DNA of 64,000 nucleotides from Herbaspirillum sp. alder98 (GCF_020179755.1 NZ_JAIUCY010000008.1:152788-216787); one strand, 5' to 3'; shown: positions 43,053 to 52,434, counted from the first letter of the stretch. A program made the numbers and translations. The notes: generated from the sequence alone by a model not told the origin.

Positions 43053-43919
43053 ATGAATGCCTTGCTCCAATCATTGATAGATGGCCTGCTGATCGGCGGC
43101 GTCTACGGTGTCATCTCGGTGGGCCTGTCGCTGGTGTTTGGCGTGCTGCGCATCGTCAACTTCGCCCAGGCCGAGTTCCTCATGCTGGGCATGTATGCGG
43201 CGTGGTTCGCCTCGCACTACCTGGGCATCGATCCGATTGCCGGCGCCTTCATTGCGCTGGTGGTCGGCTTCGCCATCGGCTTCGTCTGCCAGTGGTTGTT
43301 GATCCGGCGCGTCATCAATGCCTCGCCGGTGGCGCAGATCTTCCTGACCGTGGGGCTGCTGGCGGTGCTTGAGAACGGGGCGCTGATGCTGTTCGGTTCG
43401 ACCTTTCGCAGCGTCACCACGCCTTACCAGACTGCCGCCATCGAAGTGGCCGACCTGTTCATCTCGGTGCCGTACCTGATCGCCTTTGCGCTGGGGGCCA
43501 CGGTGTGCGTGTTGCTGTGGCTGTTTCTCACGCGTACCTGGACCGGTCGGGCGATTCGCGCCACCTCGCAGAACGCCATGGCGGCGCGCTTGTTCGGCAT
43601 CGATACCAATCTGATCTACGGTATCGCGTTCGGCCTGGGCACCGGCCTGACCGCCTTCGGCGGCGGCATCATCCTGTCGTATTCATCGGTCAGCCCGACC
43701 TCGGGCGCGCAGTTTGTCACGCTCATGTTCACGGTGGTGGTGCTGGGTGGCCTGGGCAGCGTGATGGGGGCGCTGGCAGGCGGGCTGGTGGTGGGCGTGG
43801 TGCAGGCGTTCTCGGCGCTGTTCATGCCGATCCAGATGCAGAACCTCACCCTGTTCGTGTTTTTCATTGCGCTGCTGGCGTTCAAGCCGGAAGGGCTGCT
43901 CGGAGGAGCGAAGAAATGA
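43053..43919 (+). CDS. Branched-chain-type ABC transporter permease (LivH-like), nitrile cluster
   Basis: 288 residues, about eight helices, with the LivH fingerprint SVGLSLVFGVLRIVNFAQAEFLMLGMYAAWF and coupling loop TGRAIRATSQNAMAARLFGIDTNLIYGIAFGLGTGLTAFGGGI. It starts 18 bp after the binding protein gene and overlaps the next permease by 4 bp. It forms the inner-membrane channel with the LivM-like subunit. Confidence 0.9.
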   Translation: MNALLQSLIDGLLIGGVYGVISVGLSLVFGVLRIVNFAQAEFLMLGMYAAWFASHYLGIDPIAGAFIALVVGFAIGFVCQWLLIRRVINASPVAQIFLTVGLLAVLENGALMLFGSTFRSVTTPYQTAAIEVADLFISVPYLIAFALGATVCVLLWLFLTRTWTGRAIRATSQNAMAARLFGIDTNLIYGIAFGLGTGLTAFGGGIILSYSSVSPTSGAQFVTLMFTVVVLGGLGSVMGALAGGLVVGVVQAFSALFMPIQMQNLTLFVFFIALLAFKPEGLLGGAKK

Positions 43920-44884
43920 AGAAATCCCTGTTGCTTATCGTCTTGTGCGGCGTGGCCTGCGTGGCAGCGGGCGCACTGCTGCAGCCGACCGGTTATGCCG
44001 TGCGCGTGCTGTGCCTGGTGCTGATGGCGGCGTCCCTGGGCCAGTGCTGGAATATCGTCGGCGGCCTGGCCAACCAGGTCTCGCTGGGCCATGCTGCATT
44101 CTTCGGCATCGGCGCCTATGCCTCGACGCTGCTGCAGATCCGCTGGGGCATCAGCCCCTGGATCGGCATGCCGGTGGGCATGCTGCTGGCCAGTATCGCG
44201 GCCTGGGTGATTGCCTTGCCGACCATGCGGCTCAAGGGCCCGTATTTTGCGCTGGCCACGCTGGCCTTCGGTGAAGCCTGTCATATCGTCGCTGTCTCGT
44301 TTCCGCAGTTGACCGGCGGCCCGCAAGGGGTGTCGATTCCCTTCATCGGCGACTCGTGGCGCATGCTGCAGTTCCGTGGTGCCGGTGGCTATGTGCCGGT
44401 GCTGGCGGGCTTCTTCGTACTGGTCTGCGGGGTCTACCAATGCATGGCCAGCGGGCGCATGGGGTATTACCTGCGCGCCATCCGCGAGAACGAGGAGGCC
44501 GCCGAGATGTCCGGCGTCAACACCTTGCGCGTGAAGTTGATCGGTGGCGTGGTGTCGGCGTCGCTGACGGCGCTGGCCGGCTCGCTGTTTGCCCAGTTCA
44601 CCGCCTTTTTCGATCCAGACAGTGTCTTCAGCGTCGCGGGCATCTCGATTCGGGCCGCGCTCATCGCCATCGTCGGCGGCGTCGGCAGCCTGTGGGGGCC
44701 GGTCATCGGCGCGGTGTTCGTGGTGCTGATCGAAGAATTGCTCAATGCAGGATTTTCGAACCAGGCGGCCGGCGTGGCGCCCTTCATCTTCGGCGTGGTG
44801 CTGATCGTGGTGGTGCTGGCGCGCCCGCAGGGCCTGGCCTCGCTGTCGTTGTGGCCGGCACGTCCGGCAGGAGCGGCCAAATGA
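43916..44884 (+). CDS. Branched-chain-type ABC transporter permease (LivM-like), nitrile cluster
   Basis: 322 residues with LivM landmarks QCWNIVGGLANQVSLGHAAFFGIGAYASTLLQ and YLRAIRENEEAAEMSGVNTLRVKLIGGVVSASLTALAGSLFAQFTAFF. The ATG overlaps the LivH-like stop by 4 bp; a longer in-frame reading runs through that gene and was rejected. The stop in turn overlaps the next ATPase gene by 4 bp, so the operon is tightly coupled. Confidence 0.9.
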   Translation: MKKSLLLIVLCGVACVAAGALLQPTGYAVRVLCLVLMAASLGQCWNIVGGLANQVSLGHAAFFGIGAYASTLLQIRWGISPWIGMPVGMLLASIAAWVIALPTMRLKGPYFALATLAFGEACHIVAVSFPQLTGGPQGVSIPFIGDSWRMLQFRGAGGYVPVLAGFFVLVCGVYQCMASGRMGYYLRAIRENEEAAEMSGVNTLRVKLIGGVVSASLTALAGSLFAQFTAFFDPDSVFSVAGISIRAALIAIVGGVGSLWGPVIGAVFVVLIEELLNAGFSNQAAGVAPFIFGVVLIVVVLARPQGLASLSLWPARPAGAAK

Positions 44885-45612
44885 GCGAGCTACTCAAGGC
44901 GCAGGGCCTGACGGTGCGCTTCGGTGGGCTGACTGCCGTGTCTGACGTGAGCTTTTCGCTGCACCAGGGCGAGATCGTCGGCCTGATCGGCCCCAACGGC
45001 GCCGGCAAGACCACCTTGTTCAGTTCGCTGGTGGGCCTGCAGCGACTGAGCGCGGGTGAAATTCATCTGGAAGGCCGCGCGCTGCACGGTCGTCGTCCGC
45101 ATGTGGTGGCGCGCGCCGGCGTGACCAAGACGTTCCAGAACACGGCGCTGTTTCCGGGCATGACGCTGCTGGACAACGTGATGACCGCCGCCTTGCTCAA
45201 CAACACGCTCGCCTCGGCCCGGGAGCTGGCGCATGACTGCCTGGAGCGGGTCGGCATGGCGCAGGCGGCGCCACTGGTGGTGGACGACCTGACCTTTCCG
45301 CAGAAGGCGCTAGGCGAGGTGGCGCGGGCGCTGGCGACGCGACCGCGCATCCTGCTGCTGGATGAAGTGATGGCGGCGCTGACCCCGCTCGAGATGGATC
45401 GGGTGATGGACACCTTGCGTGAGCTGCGCGAGCGCACCGGCCTGACCATGGTGGTGGTGGAGCACCACATGCGGGCCATCATGAACCTGTCCGAACGGAT
45501 CCTGGTGCTCAACTTCGGCAAGTTGATCGCCGACGGTTCGCCGCAGCAGGTGTCGCGCAACGAAAAGGTGATTCAGGCCTATCTGGGGAGTGAACATGCT
45601 CAGGCTGCATAA
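44881..45612 (+). CDS. Branched-chain-type ABC ATPase (LivG-like) with altered signature motif
   Basis: 243 residues. Walker A GPNGAGKTT is intact. The usual signature (LSYGQ or LPYGQ in LivG) reads LTFPQKALGEVARAL, so the Gly that contacts ATP is replaced by Pro. Walker B reads LLLDEVMAALTPLE, with Val for the usual Pro, and the switch region is VEHHMRAI. Such departures occur in some LivG subgroups of Burkholderiales, but the Pro in the signature is notable. It should work as a heterodimer with the LivF-like ATPase encoded next. Confidence 0.86.
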   Translation: MSELLKAQGLTVRFGGLTAVSDVSFSLHQGEIVGLIGPNGAGKTTLFSSLVGLQRLSAGEIHLEGRALHGRRPHVVARAGVTKTFQNTALFPGMTLLDNVMTAALLNNTLASARELAHDCLERVGMAQAAPLVVDDLTFPQKALGEVARALATRPRILLLDEVMAALTPLEMDRVMDTLRELRERTGLTMVVVEHHMRAIMNLSERILVLNFGKLIADGSPQQVSRNEKVIQAYLGSEHAQAA

Positions 45613-46297
45613 CATCACCGGCGGGTATGGCCGGCGCACCGTGCTCGACGATATCTCGCTGCAGGTGAACGCCGGTGAAACGGTCGCCATCCTGGGCGCC
45701 AACACGGCCGGCAAGACCTCGCTGATGCGCGCCATCCTGGGCCTGCTGCCGCGCTGTAGCGGACGCATCGAATTCGATAGCAACGATATCTCTGCGGTGC
45801 CGGCGCACCGCCGGGTCGAGCGCGGACTGGCCTGCGTGCCCGAGGGGCGGCACGTGTTCGCCGACATGACCGTGCAGGACAACCTGTTGCTGGGCGGTTA
45901 TCACCGCCGGCGCCAGATCGGGCAGCGCGATATCGAGGATTGCTTCCGGCTGTTCCCGCGCCTGCAGGAGCGCCAGTTGCAGAAGGCCGGGACCTTGTCC
46001 GGGGGCGAACAGCAGATGGTGGCCATCGGCCGTGCGCTGATGTCGCGTCCGGCCATGCTGCTGCTGGACGAGCCCAGTCACGGCCTGGCGCCGCTGATGG
46101 TGGCCGAGGTGCATGCGGCCATCTCGGCGGTGAACCGGCGCGGCATCAGCGTGTTGCTGGTCGAGCAGAACGTGGCGGCGGCACTGAAGATCGTCAGTCG
46201 TGGCTATGTGCTGGAAGGCGGGCGCATCGCGGTGGCGGGCACCACGGCCGAGTTGGCCGGCAATGACGACATACGTAGGACTTATCTTGGAATCTGA
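45596..46297 (+). CDS. Branched-chain-type ABC ATPase (LivF-like), nitrile cluster
   Basis: 233 residues. Walker A is GANTAGKTS rather than the usual GxNGAGKTT, with Thr in place of Gly but the Lys and Thr kept. The signature is LSGGEQQMVAIGRAL and Walker B LLLDEPSHGLAPLM. The ATG at 45596, five bases after GGGGAG, was preferred over an in-frame GTG that overlaps that ribosome binding site. It overlaps the LivG-like gene by 17 bp and is followed 12 bp later by the nitrilase gene. Confidence 0.88.
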   Translation: MLRLHNITGGYGRRTVLDDISLQVNAGETVAILGANTAGKTSLMRAILGLLPRCSGRIEFDSNDISAVPAHRRVERGLACVPEGRHVFADMTVQDNLLLGGYHRRRQIGQRDIEDCFRLFPRLQERQLQKAGTLSGGEQQMVAIGRALMSRPAMLLLDEPSHGLAPLMVAEVHAAISAVNRRGISVLLVEQNVAAALKIVSRGYVLEGGRIAVAGTTAELAGNDDIRRTYLGI

Positions 46298-46309
46298 CGG
46301 AGAACAGCA

Positions 46310-47242
46310 ATGACAACAATGACAGCATGTGTAGTGCAGGCCGCACCGGTGGCGGGAGACACCATCGCCACCATCGCCAAGGCCGCCGGCCTGATCGCCG
46401 AGTGCGCCAGCAAGGGCGCGCAGTTGGCGGTGTTTCCGGAAGCCTTCATCGGCGGCTACCCCAAGGGCGCCAGTTTCGACATCCGTATCGGCATGCGCAC
46501 CCCTGAAGGGCGTGAAGAGTTCGCCCGCTACTACCAGAGCGCGGTCGATGTGCCAGGCCCCGCCACCAAGGCGCTGGGCGAGGCGGTGCGCGAAGCCGGG
46601 ATCTTTCTCACCATCGGCGTCATCGAGCGCGCCGGCGGCACCCTGCATTGCACCGTGCTGTTCTTCGGCCCCGATGGCCGCCTGCTGGGCAAGCACCGCA
46701 AGCTCATGCCGACCGCCGCCGAGCGGTTGTGCTGGGGCTTCGGCGACGGTTCTACCTTGACCGCAATCGATACCCCGTGGGGCAAGATGGGCGCCGTCAT
46801 CTGCTGGGAAAACTACATGCCGCTGCTGCGCATGGCGATGTACGACAAGGGGCTGGCGCTGTATTGCGCGCCTACCGCAGACGACCGCGACAGCTGGGCG
46901 GCCACCATGCGCCACGTGGCGCTGGAAGGGCGCTGTTTCGTTCTGTCGGCCTGCCAGTATCTGACCCGCGCCGATTTTCCGCCGACCATGCGCAACCTGA
47001 TCACCGACGACCACGACCAGGTGCTGATGCGTGGCGGCAGCGTGATCATCAGTCCGCTGGGAGAGGTCCTGGCCGGCCCTGACTTCACCGGCGAGACCAT
47101 CCTGTGCGCCGAGCTGGATCTGGATGATGTGGTGCGTGGCAAGTTCGACTTCGATGTCGCGGGCCACTACGCACGCCCCGACGTCTTCAAGTTGGTGGTC
47201 GATGAGCGGGCGCAACTGGCCGTGACCCGCACCGTCGACTAA
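46310..47242 (+). CDS. Nitrilase
   Basis: 310 residues of the carbon-nitrogen hydrolase fold with the triad E44 (VFPEAF), K131 (KHRKLMPT) and C165 (AVICWENYM). The CWENYM form around the Cys, together with YPKGASF after the first Glu, is that of true nitrilases (branch 1), which convert nitriles to acids and ammonia. They form spiral oligomers in the cytoplasm. The gene is the last of the importer operon. With the aldoxime dehydratase at 39794 it gives a two-step route from aldoxime to acid; with indole-3-acetaldoxime the product would be auxin. The natural substrate is not known. Confidence 0.93.
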   Translation: MTTMTACVVQAAPVAGDTIATIAKAAGLIAECASKGAQLAVFPEAFIGGYPKGASFDIRIGMRTPEGREEFARYYQSAVDVPGPATKALGEAVREAGIFLTIGVIERAGGTLHCTVLFFGPDGRLLGKHRKLMPTAAERLCWGFGDGSTLTAIDTPWGKMGAVICWENYMPLLRMAMYDKGLALYCAPTADDRDSWAATMRHVALEGRCFVLSACQYLTRADFPPTMRNLITDDHDQVLMRGGSVIISPLGEVLAGPDFTGETILCAELDLDDVVRGKFDFDVAGHYARPDVFKLVVDERAQLAVTRTVD

Positions 47243-47271
47243 TTCGAACACCCTACTGGAGCGTCATCAAC

Positions 47272-48756
47272 GTGCGTGCATTCGATCTTCGTACCCGCCT
47301 GGTCGTTGGCCAGGCCGTTTTGTTGTGCCTGATGGCGGTGATGGTCGGCTTGCTGGCCTGGCATGTGACGGACGCCGTCGTCCCGACCGGCGTCGCAGTG
47401 TCGATGCTGGTGCTTGGCCTGTTTATTGCATGGTGGAACGTGCGGCGCCTGGTGCGGCCGTTCGGTGCCATCACGTTGTATACGGCGCGCCTGGCGACCG
47501 GCGATGTCAGCCAGCGTCTGATGATCCCGGCACGGGGCGACATGGGCCAGTTGGCGCGGCACTTGGACCAGACCAGCCAGACCCTGTTCAAGGTGGTGGC
47601 CGACGTCAGGCTGGGCACGACGGCGCTGGCGGCCACCTCCGACATGATCGTGGCGGACAGCAAGGCATTGTCGGGGCGTACCGAGGCGCAGGCCAGTTCG
47701 TTGCAGCAGACCGCCGCTTCGCTGGAGCAATTGAGCGCCAATGTGCGGCATAACGCCGACAGCACCGGCCAGGCCAACCGGCTGGCCATGGATGCCGACC
47801 GCCTGGCCACGCAGGGCCAGGATGTGTCGGGCGATCTGGTGCGCATCATGGGTGAGATCCGGGGCAGCTCGGAGCAGATCAAGGAGATCGTAGGCGTGAT
47901 CGATGACATTGCCTTCCAGACCAATATCCTGGCGCTCAATGCTGCAGTCGAAGCCGCGCGTGCCGGCGAGCAGGGCCGTGGTTTTGCGGTGGTGGCGGCC
48001 GAGGTGCGGGAGCTGGCGCGCCACTCCGGAGCGGCGGCGCGCCAGATCAAGGCGCTCATCGCCGACTCGGTGGACAAGGTAGAGCGCGGCAATGCGCTGG
48101 TAGGCGGCAACGGCCAGGCCATGCAGGAGATCGCGCAGGGCGTGCGGCAGGTAGCGCAACTGATCGGCCAGATCGCCGCCGCCGGCGGTCAGCAGAGCAT
48201 CGGGATCGCCGAGGTCAGTGCCGCATTGACGCAGCTGGACGATGCCACCCAGCGCAATGCGGCGATGGTGCAGGAAACCACGCGCGTAGCCGACGGCCTC
48301 AAGGACCAGGCATTGTCGCTGTCGCAAGCGGTGCAGTCGTTCGTGCTCGGCGAGCGCGAATTCGGTAACGCCGACGAGGCCAGCGCGATGGTGCAGCGGG
48401 CCATCGAATTCGCCAACCGGCATGGCGTGGACGCGGCGGTGGATGAAGTGCGCAAGCTGGCCAAGGGCAGCTTCATCGATCGCGACCTGTACCTGATCGT
48501 GTATTCGTTCGACGGCAGGATCGTGGCCCACGGCGCCAATCGTCGTTTGTGGGATGCGGACTGGACCCGCATCGCCGATGCCGATGGCAAGTTCTTCAAC
48601 CGGGAGATGACGCAGAAGTTGAAGTTGGCAAACTCGGGCTGGACCGATTACAGATGGGTCCATCCGCTGTCACGCAAGGTGCAGCTCAAGTCGGCCTACT
48701 TCCAGAAGCTGGACCAGCTGTTCTTTGTCTGCGGGTATTACAAACGGCAGGATTAA
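47272..48756 (+). CDS. Methyl-accepting chemotaxis protein with C-terminal Cache-like sensor
   Basis: 494 residues. Two membrane helices (about 9-29 and 38-57) are joined by only a few residues, so there is no periplasmic sensor. A HAMP-like segment follows. The signalling tip ([40 protein letters not shown]) is near residues 209-250. After the coiled coil, residues about 372-490 ([64 protein letters not shown]) look like a single Cache domain placed in the cytoplasm. The GTG start has CTGGAG upstream. It begins 29 bp after the nitrilase gene, so chemotaxis toward a substrate or product of the cluster is a reasonable inference. Confidence 0.88.
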   Translation: MRAFDLRTRLVVGQAVLLCLMAVMVGLLAWHVTDAVVPTGVAVSMLVLGLFIAWWNVRRLVRPFGAITLYTARLATGDVSQRLMIPARGDMGQLARHLDQTSQTLFKVVADVRLGTTALAATSDMIVADSKALSGRTEAQASSLQQTAASLEQLSANVRHNADSTGQANRLAMDADRLATQGQDVSGDLVRIMGEIRGSSEQIKEIVGVIDDIAFQTNILALNAAVEAARAGEQGRGFAVVAAEVRELARHSGAAARQIKALIADSVDKVERGNALVGGNGQAMQEIAQGVRQVAQLIGQIAAAGGQQSIGIAEVSAALTQLDDATQRNAAMVQETTRVADGLKDQALSLSQAVQSFVLGEREFGNADEASAMVQRAIEFANRHGVDAAVDEVRKLAKGSFIDRDLYLIVYSFDGRIVAHGANRRLWDADWTRIADADGKFFNREMTQKLKLANSGWTDYRWVHPLSRKVQLKSAYFQKLDQLFFVCGYYKRQD

Positions 48757-48776
48757 GCCTGCACAGGAGCGTGGCC

Positions 48777-48938
48777 ATGAAAGGATTGACCGAAGGTGAA
48801 CTGCTGCTGCGATGCGTGGAGGCCGCGCAGGATTGGCGCAAAAAACACGCGCCCAGGCAGTCGCCCAGCGTGGGCGGGCGGCTGAAATCAATGTTGACCA
48901 TGCTTGGGCGTTGGTGGAAGAGCAGGAAACTGGATTAG
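48777..48938 (+). CDS. Small basic protein of unknown function after the chemoreceptor
   Basis: 53 residues, starting MKGLTEGELLLRCVEAAQDWRKK and ending MLGRWWKSRKLD. CAGGAG lies eight bases before the ATG, and the gene starts 20 bp after the chemoreceptor stop, so it may be its co-transcribed partner. The N-terminal half could form one amphipathic helix; the C-terminal half is strongly basic. I do not recognise a family. Its coding nature rests on the ribosome binding site and position only. Confidence 0.5.
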   Translation: MKGLTEGELLLRCVEAAQDWRKKHAPRQSPSVGGRLKSMLTMLGRWWKSRKLD

Positions 48939-49501
48939 TCCGGCGAACGTGTTGTAAAGCCGATGTCGGAAAAGGCAGACCTGGTCTGGTAAGCCTAACT
49001 CCTTTCGGTAACGAAAGCACCGGTCTTTGGCTTCGTCAAAGGTCACCGCAACGAACAGTTGATGCGGTCAACGCATCCACCTGTTCGTCCGTGCGGCTCC
49101 AGCCTGGAAAGCACTCCACTCGAATCGACGATCGACGAAGGCGCTTTTCCTGCACGATCTTCCATCCCAATCCCCCCATCTTGACGATGTCACCATCGCC
49201 GGCGCCGACTGGTCGTTTTTCCTCTGACGTTCAATCCCGGTATCGCAGCGGTTGATCACGCTCTCGGCCGGCATCTCTGGCGCATTCTGCGCCAGAAGTT
49301 CGATTTCATTTCATGTCGATCACTAGTGCCGAGCGCAGGCAGGTGATCAAATTCGCTTTGAATTTGAATTCAAAGTATGTTTTAATACTTAAAAGTAATT
49401 TGATTGAATATTAGTTTTTTTGTTTGGCGTATGTGCTGCCATCAGCAGGCTAATACAGCCTATCTCCGGTCAACATTGTGCAGAGTCGATAATTAAAAAT
49501 A
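48939..49501. other. Gene-free region before the acid-degradation operon
   Basis: 563 bp. It contains a perfect hairpin CTGGCGCA-TTC-TGCGCCAG (49277-49295) without a T-run, then an AT-rich stretch with the palindrome at 49356-49375. Short open frames in the first half have no supporting signals. Confidence 0.55.
49356..49375. promoter_or_regulatory. 20-bp palindrome CTTTGAATT-TG-AATTCAAAG upstream of the crotonase/HAD gene
   Basis: Nine-base arms around TG, 126 bp before the start codon. The half-site TTTGAAT/ATTCAAA recurs at 59549-59734 in front of the other rightward operon of this locus. A TetR-type regulator gene lies nearby at 53375. Confidence 0.5.
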
Positions 49502-51169
49502 ATGCTTACGTCCTCCCGTATTCACTTCATTCACATTGATAACGCTCCGGTCAACGGCCTGTCGCACGCGGTGCGGGCCGGGATTGTGGGCCAGCTTGAT
49601 GCTGCGGAAAAAGACGAGCGCATCACGGCAATCGTCCTCGTGGGCGCGGGGAAGGTGTTTTCGGGGGGCGCCGATATGCGCGAATTCGGTACCGATGCCG
49701 AAGCCGCCGAGCCGCATCTCAATACCGTCATCGCCCGTCTTGAAGATTGCCGCAAGCCAGTGGTCGCGGTCTTGCATGGCGTCGCCATGGGGGGCGGCCT
49801 GGAGCTGGCGATGGGCTGTCACTTTCGCCTGGTCACCCCGAGCTGCAAGATCGCACTGCCTGAAGTCAAGCTTGGATTGATGCCCGGTGGCGGCGGCACC
49901 CAGCGGTTGCCGCGCCTGACCGGGCTCGACATGGCTGTGAAGGTGATCGTCTCGGGCGACGTCTTCAACGCACAGCAGTTTGCCGGCACCGCGCTTTTCG
50001 ATGCAGTCATCGAGGAGGGCGACAACGCTGCCATTGAAGCCCAGGCTGCGGCCTTTGTCGCCGCGCTGAGCGAGGCGACGCCGATGCGGCGTACCCGCGA
50101 TCGCGAGGTGCCGGGTGGCGACGGCGTTTCGGCATTGGCGCAAGCCAGGAGCGAGGCGCAGGCGGTGGCGCAATGGACGCCCGCGCCGCTGAAGTGCATC
50201 GAGGCCATCGCGGCCAGTCGCACCCATGCATTCACGCGCGGCCTGGAGACTGAACGCGCGCTGTTTCTCTGGCTGCTGGAAAGCCGGGCCTCCGTGGCGC
50301 TGCGCTATCAATTCTTTGCCGAGCGGGCCGTCAGCAAGATCGGCGACCTGGCGCCAGGCACCAGGACCTCGCTGCCATCGTCGATTGTGCTGATCGGTGA
50401 CGGCGCGCAGATCGACTACCTGGCGTCGATGCTGGCGCGCAGCAGTATCCCGGTCGCCCGTTTTGCTTCATTCCAGCACGCGCTCGCAGCCCTCGATGAC
50501 GCCGGGATGGTGGTGCTGGGTGATATGGATGATGCGGGCGAAGTGGCGCGTCTGCTGGTGATGGTCGAGCAGCGTGTGGCGGCCTCGTGCGTGCTGGTGA
50601 GCCTGTCGCATTGCGATGACCTGGACCTGCTCGCGCAACAGCTGACACGTCCGACCGATCTGGCGGGATTGTATGTGGGCGAACCGGGCGACCAGCTATC
50701 CGTGGTGGAAGTCGTTCGTGGCAGTGCCACCTCGGCCGCGACGGCGGCCATCCTGATGGCGTTTTGCAAGCATCTCGGCAAGACCGGCGTGGTCTCACCC
50801 AGTCGCCCTGGCCTGATCGGCCCGCGCTTGCTGGCCAGGCTGATGCGGCAAAAGAGGCGTCTGCAGGAGACCGGCGTGCCGGGCAGTTTGCTGGATCAGG
50901 CGCTGCGCGAATTCGGGTACCGCGAAGGCCCCTGCCTGCGCGCCGCGGCCGACGCCGACGCCGACCAGGCTTATGCCGGCCACATCCAGAAACGCCCGCC
51001 GTTGGCCGACATCGCGGCCGCCATCAATGGCGCGCTGGGTGACGAAGCGGCCGCGCTGCTGGCTGGATCTGCGCCGATCACGGCCACCGATATCGATATC
51101 GTTTTCACGCTGGGTTACGGCTTCCCGCGGCATTGCGGCGGGCCGTTGTTCTATCACCGGCAGCAATAA
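49502..51169 (+). CDS. Crotonase domain fused to a degenerate 3-hydroxyacyl-CoA dehydrogenase domain
   Basis: 555 residues, shorter than usual FadB/FadJ-type fusions. The N-terminal crotonase half is intact: oxyanion-hole GGAD and GVAMGGGLELAMGC, and both catalytic Glu positions (GGGLELAMG, ALPEVKLGLMPGGGGTQRLPR). From about residue 295 the dehydrogenase half is worn. The NAD motif reads IGDGAQIDYLAS, where the third Gly is Ile. The region that should read GLHFFSP reads GLYVGEP, so the catalytic His is Tyr. The C-terminal helical domains (VSPSRPGLIGPRLLARLM, GYGFPRHCGGPLFY) remain. I expect hydratase activity without dehydrogenase. It heads an operon with thiolase and an SDR dehydrogenase that may supply the missing step. 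Confidence 0.85.
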   Translation: MLTSSRIHFIHIDNAPVNGLSHAVRAGIVGQLDAAEKDERITAIVLVGAGKVFSGGADMREFGTDAEAAEPHLNTVIARLEDCRKPVVAVLHGVAMGGGLELAMGCHFRLVTPSCKIALPEVKLGLMPGGGGTQRLPRLTGLDMAVKVIVSGDVFNAQQFAGTALFDAVIEEGDNAAIEAQAAAFVAALSEATPMRRTRDREVPGGDGVSALAQARSEAQAVAQWTPAPLKCIEAIAASRTHAFTRGLETERALFLWLLESRASVALRYQFFAERAVSKIGDLAPGTRTSLPSSIVLIGDGAQIDYLASMLARSSIPVARFASFQHALAALDDAGMVVLGDMDDAGEVARLLVMVEQRVAASCVLVSLSHCDDLDLLAQQLTRPTDLAGLYVGEPGDQLSVVEVVRGSATSAATAAILMAFCKHLGKTGVVSPSRPGLIGPRLLARLMRQKRRLQETGVPGSLLDQALREFGYREGPCLRAAADADADQAYAGHIQKRPPLADIAAAINGALGDEAAALLAGSAPITATDIDIVFTLGYGFPRHCGGPLFYHRQQ

Positions 51170-51239
51170 CACCGGAGCAGGTGCTCAGTCGTGCGGCCGG
51201 TCCTGGTCGCTTCCGTTTCATGACATCAAGGAGATCTTC

Positions 51240-52412
51240 ATGGCGCAAGCCTATATTGTTGCGGCGGTACGCACCGCCAGCGGACGCCGCAAGGGACGCC
51301 TGTCGGGCTGGCATCCGGCCGACCTGGCCGCCACCACGCTGGATGCGCTGGTCGATCGGACCGGCATGGATCCGGCATTGATCGACGACGTCATCATGGG
51401 CTGCGTCGGCCAGGCCGGCGAGCAGGCGCTCAACATCGGACGTAATGCGGTGCTGGCATCGAGGCTGCCGGAAAGCGTGCCGGGCACGACCATCGACCGC
51501 CAGTGCGGTTCGTCCCAGCAGGCGTTGCATTTTGCGGCGCAGGCGGTGATGTCGGGCACGATGGATATCGTCGTCGCCGCCGGCGTCGAGAGCATGACCC
51601 GGGTGCCGATGGGAACCGCCACCGATTTCCTGCAGCAACACGGTTTCGGCAGCTTCATGAGCCCGGGCATGCAGGCGCGCTATCCGGGCAAGCGCTTCAG
51701 TCAGTTCGACGGCGCCGAACTGGTGGCGGCCAGGTACGGGCTGCAGAAGGAAGCCATGGATCGCTTCGCGCTGGCGAGTCACCAGAAGGCGGCGAGCGCT
51801 ACGCAGGCAGGACTGTTCAGCGCCGAAATCGTGCCGGTAAGGATCACGCTCGAGAACGGCGAGTCGGCCCTGCATAGTACCGATGAAGGCATCCGCTACG
51901 ATGCCAGCCTGGCCTCGATAGAAAAAGTAAAACTGCTGACCGAGGGGGGCACCGCCACCGCGGCCTCGACCAGCCAGATCAGCGACGGCGCAGCAGCGCT
52001 GCTGGTAGTTAATGAGGCGGGGTTGAAGAAGCTGAACCTGGCGCCGTTGGCCCGTATCCATCATATCGGCCTGCTGGCCAACGATCCGGTGGTCATGCTC
52101 GAGACGCCGGTCCAGGCAACCCTGGCGTCGCTCGCCAAGGCCGGCATGCGCATCGACGATATCGACCTGTTTGAAGTCAATGAAGCCTTCGCGTCGATTC
52201 CGCTGGCATGGCTCAAGGGCACCGGCGCCGATCCGGCGCGCCTGAACGTCAATGGCGGTGCCATCGCGCTGGGCCATCCGCTGGGCGCCAGCGGCGCGCG
52301 CCTGATGACGACGCTGGTGCATGCGCTGCATCAGCAGAACAAGCGATATGGCCTGCAGACCATGTGCGAGCTGGGCGGCCTGGCCAATGTGACGATCGTC
52401 GAACGTCTCTGA
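51240..52412 (+). CDS. Acetyl-CoA acyltransferase (thiolase)
   Basis: 390 residues. The acylated Cys is in IDRQCGSSQQALHFAAQAVMSG, Asn/Glu in FEVNEAFAS, His in GGAIALGHPLGASGAR, and the second Cys in TMCELGGLANVTIVERL, where CEGGG is usual and Leu replaces one Gly. It cleaves 3-ketoacyl-CoA with CoA (or acts in the synthetic direction). The ATG chosen matches the family N-terminus (MAQAYIVAAVRTASGRRKG); in-frame codons upstream fall inside the preceding gene. It lies 70 bp after the crotonase gene and 22 bp before the SDR gene. Confidence 0.92.
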   Translation: MAQAYIVAAVRTASGRRKGRLSGWHPADLAATTLDALVDRTGMDPALIDDVIMGCVGQAGEQALNIGRNAVLASRLPESVPGTTIDRQCGSSQQALHFAAQAVMSGTMDIVVAAGVESMTRVPMGTATDFLQQHGFGSFMSPGMQARYPGKRFSQFDGAELVAARYGLQKEAMDRFALASHQKAASATQAGLFSAEIVPVRITLENGESALHSTDEGIRYDASLASIEKVKLLTEGGTATAASTSQISDGAAALLVVNEAGLKKLNLAPLARIHHIGLLANDPVVMLETPVQATLASLAKAGMRIDDIDLFEVNEAFASIPLAWLKGTGADPARLNVNGGAIALGHPLGASGARLMTTLVHALHQQNKRYGLQTMCELGGLANVTIVERL

Positions 52413-52434
52413 ACTCAACAACAACGGAGTCAAC

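Noticed and set aside
45509..47251. 580-codon open frame on the - strand opposite the LivF-like and nitrilase genes
   Set aside because: Antisense shadow; the nitrilase triad is clear on the + strand.
49068..49274. 68-codon open frame in the gap before the crotonase gene
   Set aside because: No ribosome binding site, no recognisable protein, and the region has no coding bias on either strand.
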